A stretch of 64,000 nucleotides of DNA from Mediterranea massiliensis (GCF_900128475.1 NZ_LT635838.1:684536-748535); one strand, 5' to 3'. Shown: positions 9,242-17,936, numbered from the stretch's first letter. Numbers and translations are program-made. Notes: generated by a model not told the origin, from the letters alone.

Positions 9242-10483
9242 ATGGACGCTTTATCCCTATACGACCTCAACGCCCTGGTGCGTCGAAGCCTGGAGCAGTG
9301 TCTGCCCGATGAATATTGGGTACAGGCCGAGCTGAGCGAGGTGCGCATGCATCCCGCTACGGGGCATTGCTACGTGGAGTTCGTGCAGAAGAACCCGCGG
9401 GGCAACAACCTCGTGGCCAAGGCGCGCGGCGTCATCTGGAGCAACGTCTTCCGCCTGCTCCGTCCCTACTTCGAGGAGAGCACGGGGCAGGCTTTCGAGG
9501 CGGGTATCAAGGTGCTGGTGCAGGTCAGCGTCTCCTTCCACGAGCTCTACGGCTACAGCCTCACCGTGCACGACATCGACCCCACCTATACCCTGGGCGA
9601 CATGGCGCGCCGCCGCCGTGAGATTCTGAAACAGCTCGAAGAGGAAGGCGTACTGACGCTGAACAAGGAGCTGCCCATGCCTGTGCTGCCCCAGCGGGTG
9701 GCCGTCATCTCTTCGCCCACGGCGGCAGGTTATGGCGATTTCCGCCATCAGCTGGAGCACAATCCGCGTGGCTATGCCTTCCAGGTGACCCTCTTTGCCG
9801 CCGCCATGCAGGGCGACCGTGTGGAGGCATCCATTCTCGAGGCGCTGGACGCCATCAACAACCGGGCCGACCGGTTCGACGTGGTGGTCATCATCCGGGG
9901 CGGAGGCGCCACGTCTGACCTCTCGTGCTTCGACACATACCTGCTGGCCGCTGCCTGTGCCCAGTTCCCCCTGCCCATCATCACCGGCATCGGGCACGAA
10001 CGCGACGACACCGTGCTCGACTCCGTGGCCCACGTCCGCGTGAAGACCCCGACCGCCGCCGCCGAATACCTCATCGCCCGTATGGACGAGGCGGCCGACC
10101 ACCTGAACGAACTGGCCGTCCGTCTGCACGAAGGCGTGACCGCCCGCCTGGAGCAGGAGCGCCGGCGTCTGTACCAATGCCGCAACCGCATCCCCGCGTC
10201 GGCCGTCCGCCGCGTGTCGTCCGCCAAGCTGGAGCTGCTCACCGCCCGCAAGGACCTGCACCGCTCGGTGGAGACGCTGCTGGCACGTCACCGTCATCGG
10301 CTGGAACTGCTCCGCCAACGCCTGGCCGACGCTTCGCCCGAGAAGCTTCTGGCCCGTGGCTACAGCCTGACGCTGAAGGACGGGCGGGCCGTGAAGGACG
10401 CCTCCCGGCTGTGCGAGGGCGACGTGCTGGTGACGCAGGTTCATAAGGGAACATTCACTTCAATCGTAAAAAACATCAAATAG
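9242..10483 (+). CDS. xseA: Exodeoxyribonuclease VII large subunit XseA
   Basis: The 413-residue product begins MDALSLYDLNALVRRS; the ATG at 9242 is chosen over one 14 codons upstream because the upstream one lies inside the subtilase gene and the family begins here. An N-terminal OB fold (about residues 1-95) binds single-stranded DNA. The catalytic domain follows, with AVISSPTAAGYGDF and VVIIRGGGATSDLSCFD, then a coiled-coil region and a short C-terminal segment (KLLARGYSL). With XseB it degrades single-stranded DNA in both directions. The xseB gene follows after 10 bases. Confidence 0.96.
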   Translation: MDALSLYDLNALVRRSLEQCLPDEYWVQAELSEVRMHPATGHCYVEFVQKNPRGNNLVAKARGVIWSNVFRLLRPYFEESTGQAFEAGIKVLVQVSVSFHELYGYSLTVHDIDPTYTLGDMARRRREILKQLEEEGVLTLNKELPMPVLPQRVAVISSPTAAGYGDFRHQLEHNPRGYAFQVTLFAAAMQGDRVEASILEALDAINNRADRFDVVVIIRGGGATSDLSCFDTYLLAAACAQFPLPIITGIGHERDDTVLDSVAHVRVKTPTAAAEYLIARMDEAADHLNELAVRLHEGVTARLEQERRRLYQCRNRIPASAVRRVSSAKLELLTARKDLHRSVETLLARHRHRLELLRQRLADASPEKLLARGYSLTLKDGRAVKDASRLCEGDVLVTQVHKGTFTSIVKNIK

Positions 10484-10493
10484 TAATCAAGAT

Positions 10494-10709
10494 ATGCCCG
10501 TACCCAAGAAAAAAGAAACCTACTCGCAGGCCATGGCCCGCCTGGAAAAGATTGTCAACCAGATTGACAACAACGAACTGGAGATTGACCAGCTGGCCGA
10601 GAAAATCAAGGAAGCCAACGAAATCATCGCCTTCTGCGAGAGCAAACTGACGAAAGCCGACCGGGAAATCGAAAAAATACTGGCCGAAAAGCAAGAAAGT
10701 GAAGAATAA
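10494..10709 (+). CDS. xseB: Exodeoxyribonuclease VII small subunit XseB
   Basis: A 71-residue, helical and strongly charged protein with the family pattern YSQAMARLEKIVNQIDNNEL, then a second helix with ANEIIAFCESKLTKADREIE. It binds the large subunit and is needed for its activity. Its position directly after xseA and the usual length make the call safe. Confidence 0.95.
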   Translation: MPVPKKKETYSQAMARLEKIVNQIDNNELEIDQLAEKIKEANEIIAFCESKLTKADREIEKILAEKQESEE

Positions 10710-10713
10710 AGAG

Positions 10714-10721
10714 TATTTTTG
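10714..10721 (+). promoter_or_regulatory. Probable -7 element before the toxin-antitoxin pair
   Basis: TATTTTTG matches the Bacteroidetes TAnnTTTG element 26 bases before the antitoxin start codon. No convincing -33 element is seen at the right distance, so this is a partial match only. Confidence 0.4.
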
Positions 10722-10747
10722 CCTGAGAACAAAAACGTAAGCAAGTT

Positions 10748-10996
10748 ATGAGTACAATGAAGCTGAGGCAACAGGTGTTGCAGGATGTCATTTCCCTGAT
10801 GGACAAGGACTGGGCTATGGATGTGCTTCAAGCCTTTCTGCAAGATTTGAAGGAAAGGGAGAAAGACGGACGTATCCCGGGATTGCCTTATACGGAGGAG
10901 GAACGGAGGGAAGACCTGATACAGGCCGAAAAGGAGATTGTGGAAGGAGAAGTCACTCCATGGGAAACCTTTAAAGAGGAGATGCAGGCATGGTAG
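10748..10996 (+). CDS. Probable antitoxin of a ParE/RelE-type module
   Basis: This 82-residue acidic protein is of no certain family. The second half is rich in Glu (PYTEEERREDLIQAEKEIVE) and ends in Trp, as in the toxin-binding tails of many small antitoxins. It overlaps the next gene, a RelE/ParE-like toxin, by 7 bases, which is the usual arrangement for such pairs. No clear DNA-binding domain can be recognised in the first 40 residues. The antitoxin role is inferred from size, charge and context. A second ATG three codons in is a possible start. Confidence 0.65.
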   Translation: MSTMKLRQQVLQDVISLMDKDWAMDVLQAFLQDLKEREKDGRIPGLPYTEEERREDLIQAEKEIVEGEVTPWETFKEEMQAW

Positions 10997-11307
10997 TTAT
11001 CGTGCGAAACGGAGCGAAGAGGCAAATCCGTGAGATATTCGATTATTATCGTACAGTAGCAAACCGCAAAGTTGCCAAGAAGATTGTTTCTAAGATCAGT
11101 GAAACAATTGATCTGCTGACCGTTCATCCCCATATAGGGGGCATTTTGTCAGATTATGCAGATTTGCCGTTCACATACCGATCCATCGTCGCACATCCGC
11201 ATTATAAGGTCATCTATCGTGTGGAGGATGACAAGGTGATTGTCATATCCGTATGGGATTGCCGTCAGGACCCTTCGGGATTGGACAATGAGCTTCAAGA
11301 GGAATAA
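10990..11307 (+). CDS. RelE/ParE-family toxin
   Basis: The 105-residue basic protein has the ParE/RelE layout: an N-terminal helix pair (AKRQIREIFDYYRTVANRKVAKKIVSK), then IDLLTVHPHIGGIL, and the beta-sheet core with YRSIVAHPHYKVIYRVEDDKVIVISVWDCRQDP. The last part (YKVIYRVE..VIVISVWDCRQ) is the typical end of the fold. Members either cleave ribosome-bound mRNA or poison DNA gyrase; which one applies cannot be told here. The start codon lies inside the upstream antitoxin-like gene, so translation is coupled. The pair is wedged between xseB and ilvE. Confidence 0.85.
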   Translation: MVVIVRNGAKRQIREIFDYYRTVANRKVAKKIVSKISETIDLLTVHPHIGGILSDYADLPFTYRSIVAHPHYKVIYRVEDDKVIVISVWDCRQDPSGLDNELQEE

Positions 11308-11338
11308 TTTGGAAAACAACATATAACATCATAAAATT

Positions 11339-12358
11339 ATGAAAGAAATTGATTGGTCAAATCTGTCCTTCGGATACATGAAGACAGACTACAACGTGAG
11401 AATTTACCATCGTAACGGTCAGTGGGGCGAGCTGGAAGTATGCAGCGAGGAAACCATCCCCATGCACATGGCAGCTACCTGTCTGCACTACGGACAAGAA
11501 GCCTTCGAGGGCCTGAAGGCCTTCAAGGGCAAGGACGGCAAGGTGCGCATCTTCCGCCTGGAGGAGAACGCCGCCCGCCTGCAATCCACCTGCCGCGGCA
11601 TCCTGATGCCCGAACTCTCGACCGAACGTTTCCGCGAGGCCGTGCTCAAGGTCGTGAAGCTGAACGAACGCTTCATCCCGCCCTACGAGAGCGGTGCGTC
11701 GCTCTACATCCGTCCGTTGCTGGTGGGCACAGGGGCACAGGTAGGCGTCAAACCCGCCAATGAGTATCTGTTCCTGATTTTCGTCACGCCCGTAGGCCCG
11801 TACTTCAAGGGCGGATTTGCCACCACTCCCTACGTCATCACGCGCAAGTACGACCGTGCGGCTCCGCTCGGTACCGGTACGTTCAAGGTGGGCGGCAACT
11901 ATGCGGCCAGCCTCCGCGCCAGCAAGGAAGCCCACGAGGGCGGCTACTCTGCTGAGTTCTACCTCGACGCCAAGGAAAAGAAATACATGGACGAATGTGG
12001 TGCCGCCAACTTCTTCGGCATCAAGAACAACACCTACATCACGCCGTTGTCCACCTCTATCCTGCCCAGCATCACCAACAAGAGCCTGATGCAGCTGGCC
12101 GAGGACATGGGCTTGAAGGTAGAGCGTCGTCCTATCCCCGAGGAAGAACTGGCTACGTTCGAAGAGGCGGGTGCCTGCGGTACGGCCGCCGTCATCAGCC
12201 CCATCCAGCGCATCGACGACCCCGAGAACAACCGATCCTACGTCATCTCGAAGGACGGCAAGCCGGGCGAAATCAGTACCAAACTCTATCACAAGCTGCG
12301 TGCCATCCAGTATGGCGACGAGCCCGATGTTCACGGCTGGGTAACGATTGTGGAATGA
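11339..12358 (+). CDS. ilvE: Branched-chain amino acid aminotransferase
   Basis: The 339-residue protein is a class IV PLP aminotransferase of the larger BCAT form. Visible landmarks are LHYGQEAFEGLKAF near the N terminus, RPLLVGTGAQVGV, the PLP lysine in TFKVGGNYAASL (Lys183) and the class signature around KYMDECGAANFFGI. It carries out the last step of Leu, Ile and Val synthesis and the first of their breakdown, using 2-oxoglutarate. Length is normal for the family. It is followed after 11 bases by trmB. Confidence 0.95.
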   Translation: MKEIDWSNLSFGYMKTDYNVRIYHRNGQWGELEVCSEETIPMHMAATCLHYGQEAFEGLKAFKGKDGKVRIFRLEENAARLQSTCRGILMPELSTERFREAVLKVVKLNERFIPPYESGASLYIRPLLVGTGAQVGVKPANEYLFLIFVTPVGPYFKGGFATTPYVITRKYDRAAPLGTGTFKVGGNYAASLRASKEAHEGGYSAEFYLDAKEKKYMDECGAANFFGIKNNTYITPLSTSILPSITNKSLMQLAEDMGLKVERRPIPEEELATFEEAGACGTAAVISPIQRIDDPENNRSYVISKDGKPGEISTKLYHKLRAIQYGDEPDVHGWVTIVE

Positions 12359-12369
12359 CAAACTGATTT

Positions 12370-13128
12370 ATGGGAAAAGGAAAATTAGCGAAATTTGCAG
12401 ATATGGCACGTTATCCACACGTGTTCGAGTATCCCTACTCGGCGGTGGACGACGTGCCATTCGACATGAAAGGCCGGTGGGGCGAGGCGTTCTTCAAGAA
12501 CGACCGCCCCATTGTGCTGGAATTGGGTTGCGGCCGCGGCGAATACACCGTGGGCCTGGGCCGACTCTTCCCCGAGAAGAATTTCATCGGAGTGGATATC
12601 AAGGGGGCTCGCATGTGGACGGGAGCTACCGAGTCGCTGCAGGCGGGCATGACCAACGTGGCCTTCCTGCGCACCAACATCGAAATCATCGACCGCTTCT
12701 TTGCCCCGGGCGAGGTGAGCGAGATATGGCTCACCTTCTCTGACCCGCAGATGAAGAAGGGCACCAAGCGGCTGACGTCCACCTACTTCATGGAACGCTA
12801 CCGCCGCTTCCTCGTGGACGGCGGACTGGTGCACCTCAAGACGGACAGCAACTTCATGTTCACCTACACCAAGTACATGGTGGAGCACAACCACCTGCCC
12901 GTCGAAGTGATGACCGAAGACCTCTACCACTCCGGCCTGGCCGACGAGATACTTGGCATCCGCACCTACTACGAGCAGCAATGGCTGGACCGCGGCCTCA
13001 ACATCAAGTACCTCCGCTTCCGACTGCCGCACGAGGGCATCCTCACGGAACCCGATGTGGAAATCGAGCTGGACGACTACCGGAGCTACAACCGCAGCAA
13101 GCGGAGCGGACTTCAGACAAGCAAATAA
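12370..13128 (+). CDS. trmB: tRNA (guanine-N7-)-methyltransferase TrmB
   Basis: The 252-residue protein methylates G46 of tRNA with S-adenosylmethionine. It has the SAM-binding motif [16 protein letters not shown], the acidic end of strand two in [12 protein letters not shown], and the catalytic region [15 protein letters not shown], where many members have DPWPK. The C-terminal part holds [11 protein letters not shown]. It is slightly longer than E. coli TrmB at its C terminus, which ends in a basic Ser/Arg/Lys tail. It sits between ilvE and apbC, 14 bases before the latter. Confidence 0.93.
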   Translation: MGKGKLAKFADMARYPHVFEYPYSAVDDVPFDMKGRWGEAFFKNDRPIVLELGCGRGEYTVGLGRLFPEKNFIGVDIKGARMWTGATESLQAGMTNVAFLRTNIEIIDRFFAPGEVSEIWLTFSDPQMKKGTKRLTSTYFMERYRRFLVDGGLVHLKTDSNFMFTYTKYMVEHNHLPVEVMTEDLYHSGLADEILGIRTYYEQQWLDRGLNIKYLRFRLPHEGILTEPDVEIELDDYRSYNRSKRSGLQTSK

Positions 13129-13142
13129 AAAACAGATATATT

Positions 13143-14243
13143 ATGACTCTCTATCCGAAACTCATTCTCGACGCACTGGCCACCGTGCGCTATCCGGGCA
13201 ACGGCAAGAACCTTGTCGAAGCCGAAATGGTGGCCGACAACCTGCACATCAACGGCATGAAGGTCAGTTTCTCGCTCATCTTCGAGAAACCCACCGATCC
13301 CTTCATGAAGTCCATGCTGAAATCGGCCGAGACGGCCATCCACACCTACGTGTCCCCCGACGTGGAGGTGACCATCACCACCGAAAGCCGGCAGGCCGCC
13401 CGCCCCGAGCCGGGCAAAATGTTGCCGGGCGTGAAGAACGTCATCGCCGTATCGAGCGGCAAGGGCGGCGTGGGCAAGAGCACCGTGGCCGCCAACCTAG
13501 CCGTGGCCTTGGTGAAGCTGGGCTACAAGGTGGGCCTGCTCGACGCTGACATCTTCGGTCCCTCCGTTCCCAAGATGTTCCAGGTGGAAGACGCCCGTCC
13601 CTACGCCGAACGCATCGATGGTCGCGACCTCATCGTCCCCATCGAGAAGTACGGGCTGAAGCTGCTCTCCATCGGTTTCTTCGTCAACCCCGAACAGGCT
13701 ACCCTGTGGCGTGGCGGCATGGCCAGCAACGCCCTGAAACAACTTGTGGGCGATGCCGACTGGGGCGACCTGGACTACTTCATCCTTGACACCCCTCCGG
13801 GCACGAGTGATATCCACCTGACGCTGCTCCAGACACTTGCCATTACGGGCGCCGTCATCGTCAGCACGCCGCAGCAGGTAGCCCTGGCCGACGCACGCAA
13901 GGGCGTGGACATGTACACCAACGAAAAGGTGAACGTACCCATCCTGGGACTGGTGGAGAACATGGCGTGGTTCACTCCCGCCGAACTGCCGGAGAACAAG
14001 TATTACATCTTCGGCAAGGACGGCTGCAAGCAGCTGGCCGAAGAATTGCACGTGCCGCTGCTGGGACAGATTCCCATCGTGCAGAGCATCTGCGAGAGCG
14101 GCGACAAGGGTACACCCGTAGCTCTTGACTCGGACACCGTCACCGGCCGCGCCTTCCTCCAGCTGGCTGCCGCCGTGGTGCGCCAGGTAGACAAGCGCAA
14201 CGTGGAGATGGAGCCGACACGGATTGTGCAGGTAAAGAAATAA
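13143..14243 (+). CDS. apbC: Mrp/ApbC/NBP35-family iron-sulfur carrier ATPase
   Basis: This 366-residue protein has an N-terminal MIP18/DUF59-like domain (about residues 1-95) and a P-loop ATPase domain with AVSSGKGGVGKSTVAANLA and LDADIFGPSVPKMF. The ATG at 13143 is preferred because the reading frame upstream of it overlaps trmB. Members carry and hand over [4Fe-4S] clusters. The usual CxxC of the family is not seen: the matching region reads NMAWFTPAELPENKYYIFG, with a lone Cys shortly after. Either this subgroup binds clusters differently or it uses other ligands. The gene ends an operon-like run that converges on the M56 peptidase gene. Confidence 0.9.
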   Translation: MTLYPKLILDALATVRYPGNGKNLVEAEMVADNLHINGMKVSFSLIFEKPTDPFMKSMLKSAETAIHTYVSPDVEVTITTESRQAARPEPGKMLPGVKNVIAVSSGKGGVGKSTVAANLAVALVKLGYKVGLLDADIFGPSVPKMFQVEDARPYAERIDGRDLIVPIEKYGLKLLSIGFFVNPEQATLWRGGMASNALKQLVGDADWGDLDYFILDTPPGTSDIHLTLLQTLAITGAVIVSTPQQVALADARKGVDMYTNEKVNVPILGLVENMAWFTPAELPENKYYIFGKDGCKQLAEELHVPLLGQIPIVQSICESGDKGTPVALDSDTVTGRAFLQLAAAVVRQVDKRNVEMEPTRIVQVKK

Positions 14244-14249
14244 AAAAAT

Positions 14250-14379
14250 CACCACAGAGCAACGAGGGCGTTTCTGTTTCACCACAGATTACCCAGATTG
14301 ACGCAGATATTTTGTTCATCTGTGATAATTCGGATAATCCGTGGTGAATATTTTCGGGAGCACCCTGTCCTCTGTGGTG
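14250..14379. repeat. Nested CACCACAGA inverted repeat between convergent genes
   Basis: The space between apbC and the convergent peptidase gene holds two nested inverted repeats. The outer arms are CACCACAGAG (14250-14259) and CTCTGTGGTG (14370-14379). The inner pair runs from CACCACAGATTACCC (from 14280) to GATAATCCGTGGTG (up to 14346). A close relative lies at 31776-31847 after asnS. The position downstream of genes suggests a role as a bidirectional terminator or a REP-like element. Confidence 0.7.
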
Positions 14380-14406
14380 AATCAATTATGTATAAGAGAG
14401 AATTTA

Positions 14407-16368
14407 CTATTGCAGACGGAACGTGATCGGGAAGGAGTACTTCACGTTTACCGGCGTGCCGTCCTTGGTACCGGGTGTCCAGTCGGGCATGGTACCGGCC
14501 ACGCGCAGGGCTTCCGCATCCAGACTGGGGCTGACGCTTTGGACAATTGTGGCGTTGGTCGCTTTTCCTTTGGTGTTGACAATCACCGATACGACGACTC
14601 TTCCCTGTATACCCTTCGCGCGGGCGTCAGCCGGATACTTGACGTTTTTGCTGAGGTATTGCATCAGGCCTGTCATGCCGCCGGGAAATTCGGGCATCTT
14701 GTCCGCGACTTCATATACTTCGCCCGTCACGGGGGCGTCGGGGGTTCGGTAGCCCACTACTATCATCTCGTCTATCTTCTCCACCGGTTCGGAGGGGATG
14801 CGGAACATCACGGGGACCGTATATTTCACTCTGACCGGCTTGCCTTTATGGGTACCCGGTTCCCATCGGGGCATCATCTTGATAACGCGGATGGCTTCAG
14901 CATCCAGGTCGGGATTGACACTTCTCAGTATTTTTACGTCATCGATGCTTCCGTCCTTATCGACAATAAACTGCAGGGTGACGCGTCCCTGCACTCCGGC
15001 CTTGATGGCAGCTTCGGGATAGCGGATGTTTTCGTTCAGATACTGCATCAACGCCTGCATACCTCCGTTGGGGAAGCGGGGCATGTTTTCCACGACTTCG
15101 TAGATTTCATCATCGGCAGTAGAATGCGTAATGTTTGCCGGAATCAACTCAATGACCATCTTCTTGGAATCCATTTGAGCCAAAAATTCAGGTGTACACC
15201 ACCGCATCAACATACTGCCGTCACCTTTGGCATGTTCAAACAGAATACTCGCTTGAGGTGAAGTCACTATATGAAACTCTCCTTGAGCGTTAACCGTACT
15301 TGTGGTAACAGACTGGAACTTCTGGTCGATGATAATTCTAACCTTTCCAATCGGATTGCCCGCTTCGTCTACAATCTTTCCTTTATAGGTCACCAGCTCA
15401 GTTTTCTCCTGTTGTGTCGATGGGGCCCAAAGCTGTGCTTCAGGCGTTTCGGCAGGCGTGACGGTCTCGAAAACTTCAGCTGTAATTCTCTGTGTGGCAC
15501 GTGCCACGGCCTCGATGTTGCTGACAATCATCAGCAGGGCGGCCAGCGGGAGAAACATCAGGTACTTGGTTCTCCCTATTGCTCGGGTTCTTCGTTTGTT
15601 CATCATCATGATACGCTTTTTTAAGGGTAAGACATTGAAACTATTATATATGGTTGCTGCAGCCTTATGATGTGACAAACCCAACAGGTGATATTGGTAG
15701 GTACGCGAGTCGTGGCCGGTCTCCAGAACCTTTTCATCGGCCAGATACTCCAGGTTGGTCCGTATCTCCCGCTTCATGAGCCAGGCAAAGGGATTGAACC
15801 AGCAGACGATGCACGCCAGCTCTCCTATCAGCACGTCGATGGAATGCCATTGGCGGGCATGAGTACACTCATGAGTCAATATCTCGTGCAATTCTTCGGC
15901 AGTATGCGTACCGGGACAGACAAATATCCAGTGGAAGAACGAGAACGGGCCTTCCGGTCGCGGAAGCAGGTGTACGGTAGTCCCGTCTATTTTCTGCGTA
16001 GGGCAACGACGTGCCAAGCGGACGATGCCTGCCAGCTGTACAAGACAACGCACGGCCAGCAGGACTGCCACAGCCCAGTAGGCCATGCCGATACCGTCGG
16101 CCATCAGCAGCTTCCTGTCGGTTTCCGTCTGCACCGTGGGAGTGATTTCCGGCAAGACCACGGTTGCATAGAGGTCGGCCACGGCCACCATCGGTTCCTG
16201 CCGCTCGACCCAGGTCTGGATGTTGAACAGCGGTACCACAGCCGACACGGCAAAGAAGCACAGCAGGGCCGTCCGTCTCCAGACGAAGAACGTATCCTTG
16301 TAGAAAAACAGCCGGTAGAAGGCATAGAACAAGGCAATCGCTACATTGATTTTCAGAAAATAGACCAT
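14407..16368 (-). CDS. M56-family (BlaR1-like) membrane peptidase with two TonB C-terminal domains
   Basis: The 653-residue protein starts with membrane helices at about 5-23, 32-50 and 94-115. These enclose a BlaR1/MecR1-type zinc peptidase with LTHECTHARQWHSID (His166, Glu167, His170) and NLEYLADEKVL. Another helix follows (about 255-275), then a carboxypeptidase-regulatory-like fold (about 310-380). Two TonB C-terminal domains complete it, each with an [I/V]QGRV..V..I and PDWTPG/PRWEPG pattern (about 430-525 and 560-653). It is encoded just after a BlaI-type repressor, so it probably senses an envelope signal and destroys the repressor. No penicillin-binding sensor domain is present; the TonB modules may be the sensor or contact the wall or outer membrane. 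Confidence 0.88.
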   Translation of the reverse strand: MVYFLKINVAIALFYAFYRLFFYKDTFFVWRRTALLCFFAVSAVVPLFNIQTWVERQEPMVAVADLYATVVLPEITPTVQTETDRKLLMADGIGMAYWAVAVLLAVRCLVQLAGIVRLARRCPTQKIDGTTVHLLPRPEGPFSFFHWIFVCPGTHTAEELHEILTHECTHARQWHSIDVLIGELACIVCWFNPFAWLMKREIRTNLEYLADEKVLETGHDSRTYQYHLLGLSHHKAAATIYNSFNVLPLKKRIMMMNKRRTRAIGRTKYLMFLPLAALLMIVSNIEAVARATQRITAEVFETVTPAETPEAQLWAPSTQQEKTELVTYKGKIVDEAGNPIGKVRIIIDQKFQSVTTSTVNAQGEFHIVTSPQASILFEHAKGDGSMLMRWCTPEFLAQMDSKKMVIELIPANITHSTADDEIYEVVENMPRFPNGGMQALMQYLNENIRYPEAAIKAGVQGRVTLQFIVDKDGSIDDVKILRSVNPDLDAEAIRVIKMMPRWEPGTHKGKPVRVKYTVPVMFRIPSEPVEKIDEMIVVGYRTPDAPVTGEVYEVADKMPEFPGGMTGLMQYLSKNVKYPADARAKGIQGRVVVSVIVNTKGKATNATIVQSVSPSLDAEALRVAGTMPDWTPGTKDGTPVNVKYSFPITFRLQ

Positions 16369-16466
16369 CGTATCAGTGGTAAATGGTTAATGAATAATGG
16401 TTAATGACGAGAGATGGAAAGCAGGCTGGCGGTTTGCAATGCGCGCCGCCCACCGTTCACCGCCCA

Positions 16467-16832
16467 TCACTTCTCCTTGCCTTTCTCTATCATCTCAATA
16501 ATATCTTTCAGTTCCCCGGCCGAGATCTTCTGATCTTTGGCGAAGAACGACACCATTTCCTTGTATGAATTGGCAAAATAGTTGCGCACAAAGCCGCTCA
16601 TGAACGTCCGCTTGTACTCACTTTCCGGAATCAGCGGTTTGTAGTAGTAGGCATTTCCCACATGCGACGGCTTCACATACTGTTTCCGCTCCAGGTTCTT
16701 CACTACCGAAGCCACCGTCGTATAGGGAGGTTTCGGTTCGGACATCTCAGCCAGAATGTCTTTGATGCAACAATTCTCCAGTTTCCAGATGTACAACATC
16801 ACATCTTCTTCTTGTTTCGTTAATTTTTCCAT
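16467..16832 (-). CDS. BlaI/MecI/CopY-family transcriptional repressor
   Basis: The 121-residue protein starts MEKLTKQEEDVMLYIWKLE. An upstream in-frame ATG is rejected because the promoter and operator lie between the two. It has the winged-helix DNA-binding domain of the family (IKDILAEMSEPKPPYTTVAS with KNLERKQYV) and a C-terminal dimerisation helix region ending EMIEKGKEK. The cleavage site used by BlaR1-like peptidases is normally in this C-terminal part. The M56 peptidase gene follows 98 bases downstream on the same strand, so the two form a classic sensor-repressor pair. Confidence 0.92.
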   Translation of the reverse strand: MEKLTKQEEDVMLYIWKLENCCIKDILAEMSEPKPPYTTVASVVKNLERKQYVKPSHVGNAYYYKPLIPESEYKRTFMSGFVRNYFANSYKEMVSFFAKDQKISAGELKDIIEMIEKGKEK

Positions 16833-16861
16833 GGAATAAAGTTCTAAAATTGAATTCGCCA

Positions 16862-16891
16862 CAAAGCTACGATTAAATCGTAATATAGCAA
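16862..16891 (-). promoter_or_regulatory. Promoter and operator of the BlaI-like repressor gene
   Basis: On the minus strand TAGCTTTG (plus 16862-16869) matches the TAnnTTTG element exactly. A TTG lies 19 bases upstream (plus 16889-16891). The near-perfect palindrome TACGATTAAATCGTA (16868-16882; 7-bp arms, one central base) overlaps the -7 element and spacer. A dimeric repressor bound there would block RNA polymerase, so this is the likely autoregulatory BlaI-type operator. Confidence 0.75.
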
Positions 16892-17030
16892 TAAGCAGAG
16901 CGTTAATAAGTATAAAAGAGTAGAAAATATTTTCGGGAAGCACAAAGGGCACAAGCTGTTCCTCCCATCAAGCATGACAGAAGACAGCCGGTACAAGCCA
17001 TCACCGGCACTCACGATTTTCCTTGAAAGA

Positions 17031-17062
17031 TTTGCTTTTCTCGTCCGAAATCACTATCTTGG
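17031..17062 (+). promoter_or_regulatory. Promoter of the 282-residue hypothetical gene
   Basis: TTTG at 17031-17034, a 20-base spacer and TATCTTGG at 17055-17062 form a near-consensus Bacteroidetes promoter ending 21 bases before the start codon. Confidence 0.6.
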
Positions 17063-17083
17063 ACAACAGATAAACCGACGGCC

Positions 17084-17932
17084 ATGGCACAACTGAAACT
17101 TCCGCATCTCTCCGACAACGAACAAGCCCTGCTGTACCAGAAACTCAACCAGTACAACCGGGGAAGAGCCTCCTACAAAGAGGCCGGTGCCTACCTGCTC
17201 GTGCTTCCGCGCGAAGGCAAACCCCTGTACACCCTTTGGATTTATGCGCCCCTGCCCAGCCGGCAGTCCATCTTCTACCTCTGCGACCTCTCGGCCAACA
17301 TCCACGAAGCCCTGCGCATGGCCAGCACCCTCTGCTTCTACTCCACCCGCTGCCTGTTTCTCATGGAATACAACGCCAAACGCATGCAAAGCAAAGGCGA
17401 AGACCTGATACCCTTCGGCAAATACCGCGGCCACTTCCTGCACGAGATTCTGAACATCGACCCGGCCTACATCGGCTGGATAGCCTACAAGTTCGAACCC
17501 CGCATCCCCAAGCAGGCTCGCCTCGCCCTTATTGCCCGCATCTACTACACGGCCTATCAGGACATCCAACGCAGGAGAATGTATCAGAAACCTACAGGCA
17601 GCTTCCTCGGAAAAGAGGGGGACAGGCTGGAAAACCTGACACTGACGGTGACCGCCGTACGGATAGAAGACAATCCCTACCGGACCTGCGTACGCAACGG
17701 AACTCCCTTCTTCTACGTCCGCCAGCAGCTCCGGCTGAAGGACGCGGAGGGCAACTGCGTCGCCCTCACCGTCAACGCCCGCACCGCCAGCCGCCACTCG
17801 TGTACACTACCTGCCACGGAGCACGCCTACCAGGTGGGCGAAACCCTGAAAATAGCCTCGGCACGGGTGGCCCGCACCTACATGGTGGGACGTACACCGT
17901 ACACAAGGCTGCACTACGTCCGACTGCTGTAA
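17084..17932 (+). CDS. Hypothetical protein with an ExoX C-terminal-like/DUF3820-like motif
   Basis: The 282-residue cytoplasmic protein is not a known enzyme. Residues 1-95 form an unknown alpha/beta region. In the middle, IPFGKYRGHFLHEI with NIDPAYIGWIAYKF strongly resembles the short module found at the C terminus of exodeoxyribonuclease X-like proteins and in DUF3820 (pattern P-F-G-K-Y-K-G, later D-Y-L-x-W). The last 90 residues (about 185-282) look like a beta-rich, OB-like fold. No exonuclease metal ligands are visible. It has its own promoter and converges with the phosphoesterase gene at only 4 bases. A nucleic-acid related role is a guess from the motif alone. Confidence 0.75.
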   Translation: MAQLKLPHLSDNEQALLYQKLNQYNRGRASYKEAGAYLLVLPREGKPLYTLWIYAPLPSRQSIFYLCDLSANIHEALRMASTLCFYSTRCLFLMEYNAKRMQSKGEDLIPFGKYRGHFLHEILNIDPAYIGWIAYKFEPRIPKQARLALIARIYYTAYQDIQRRRMYQKPTGSFLGKEGDRLENLTLTVTAVRIEDNPYRTCVRNGTPFFYVRQQLRLKDAEGNCVALTVNARTASRHSCTLPATEHAYQVGETLKIASARVARTYMVGRTPYTRLHYVRLL

Positions 17933-17936
17933 CATC

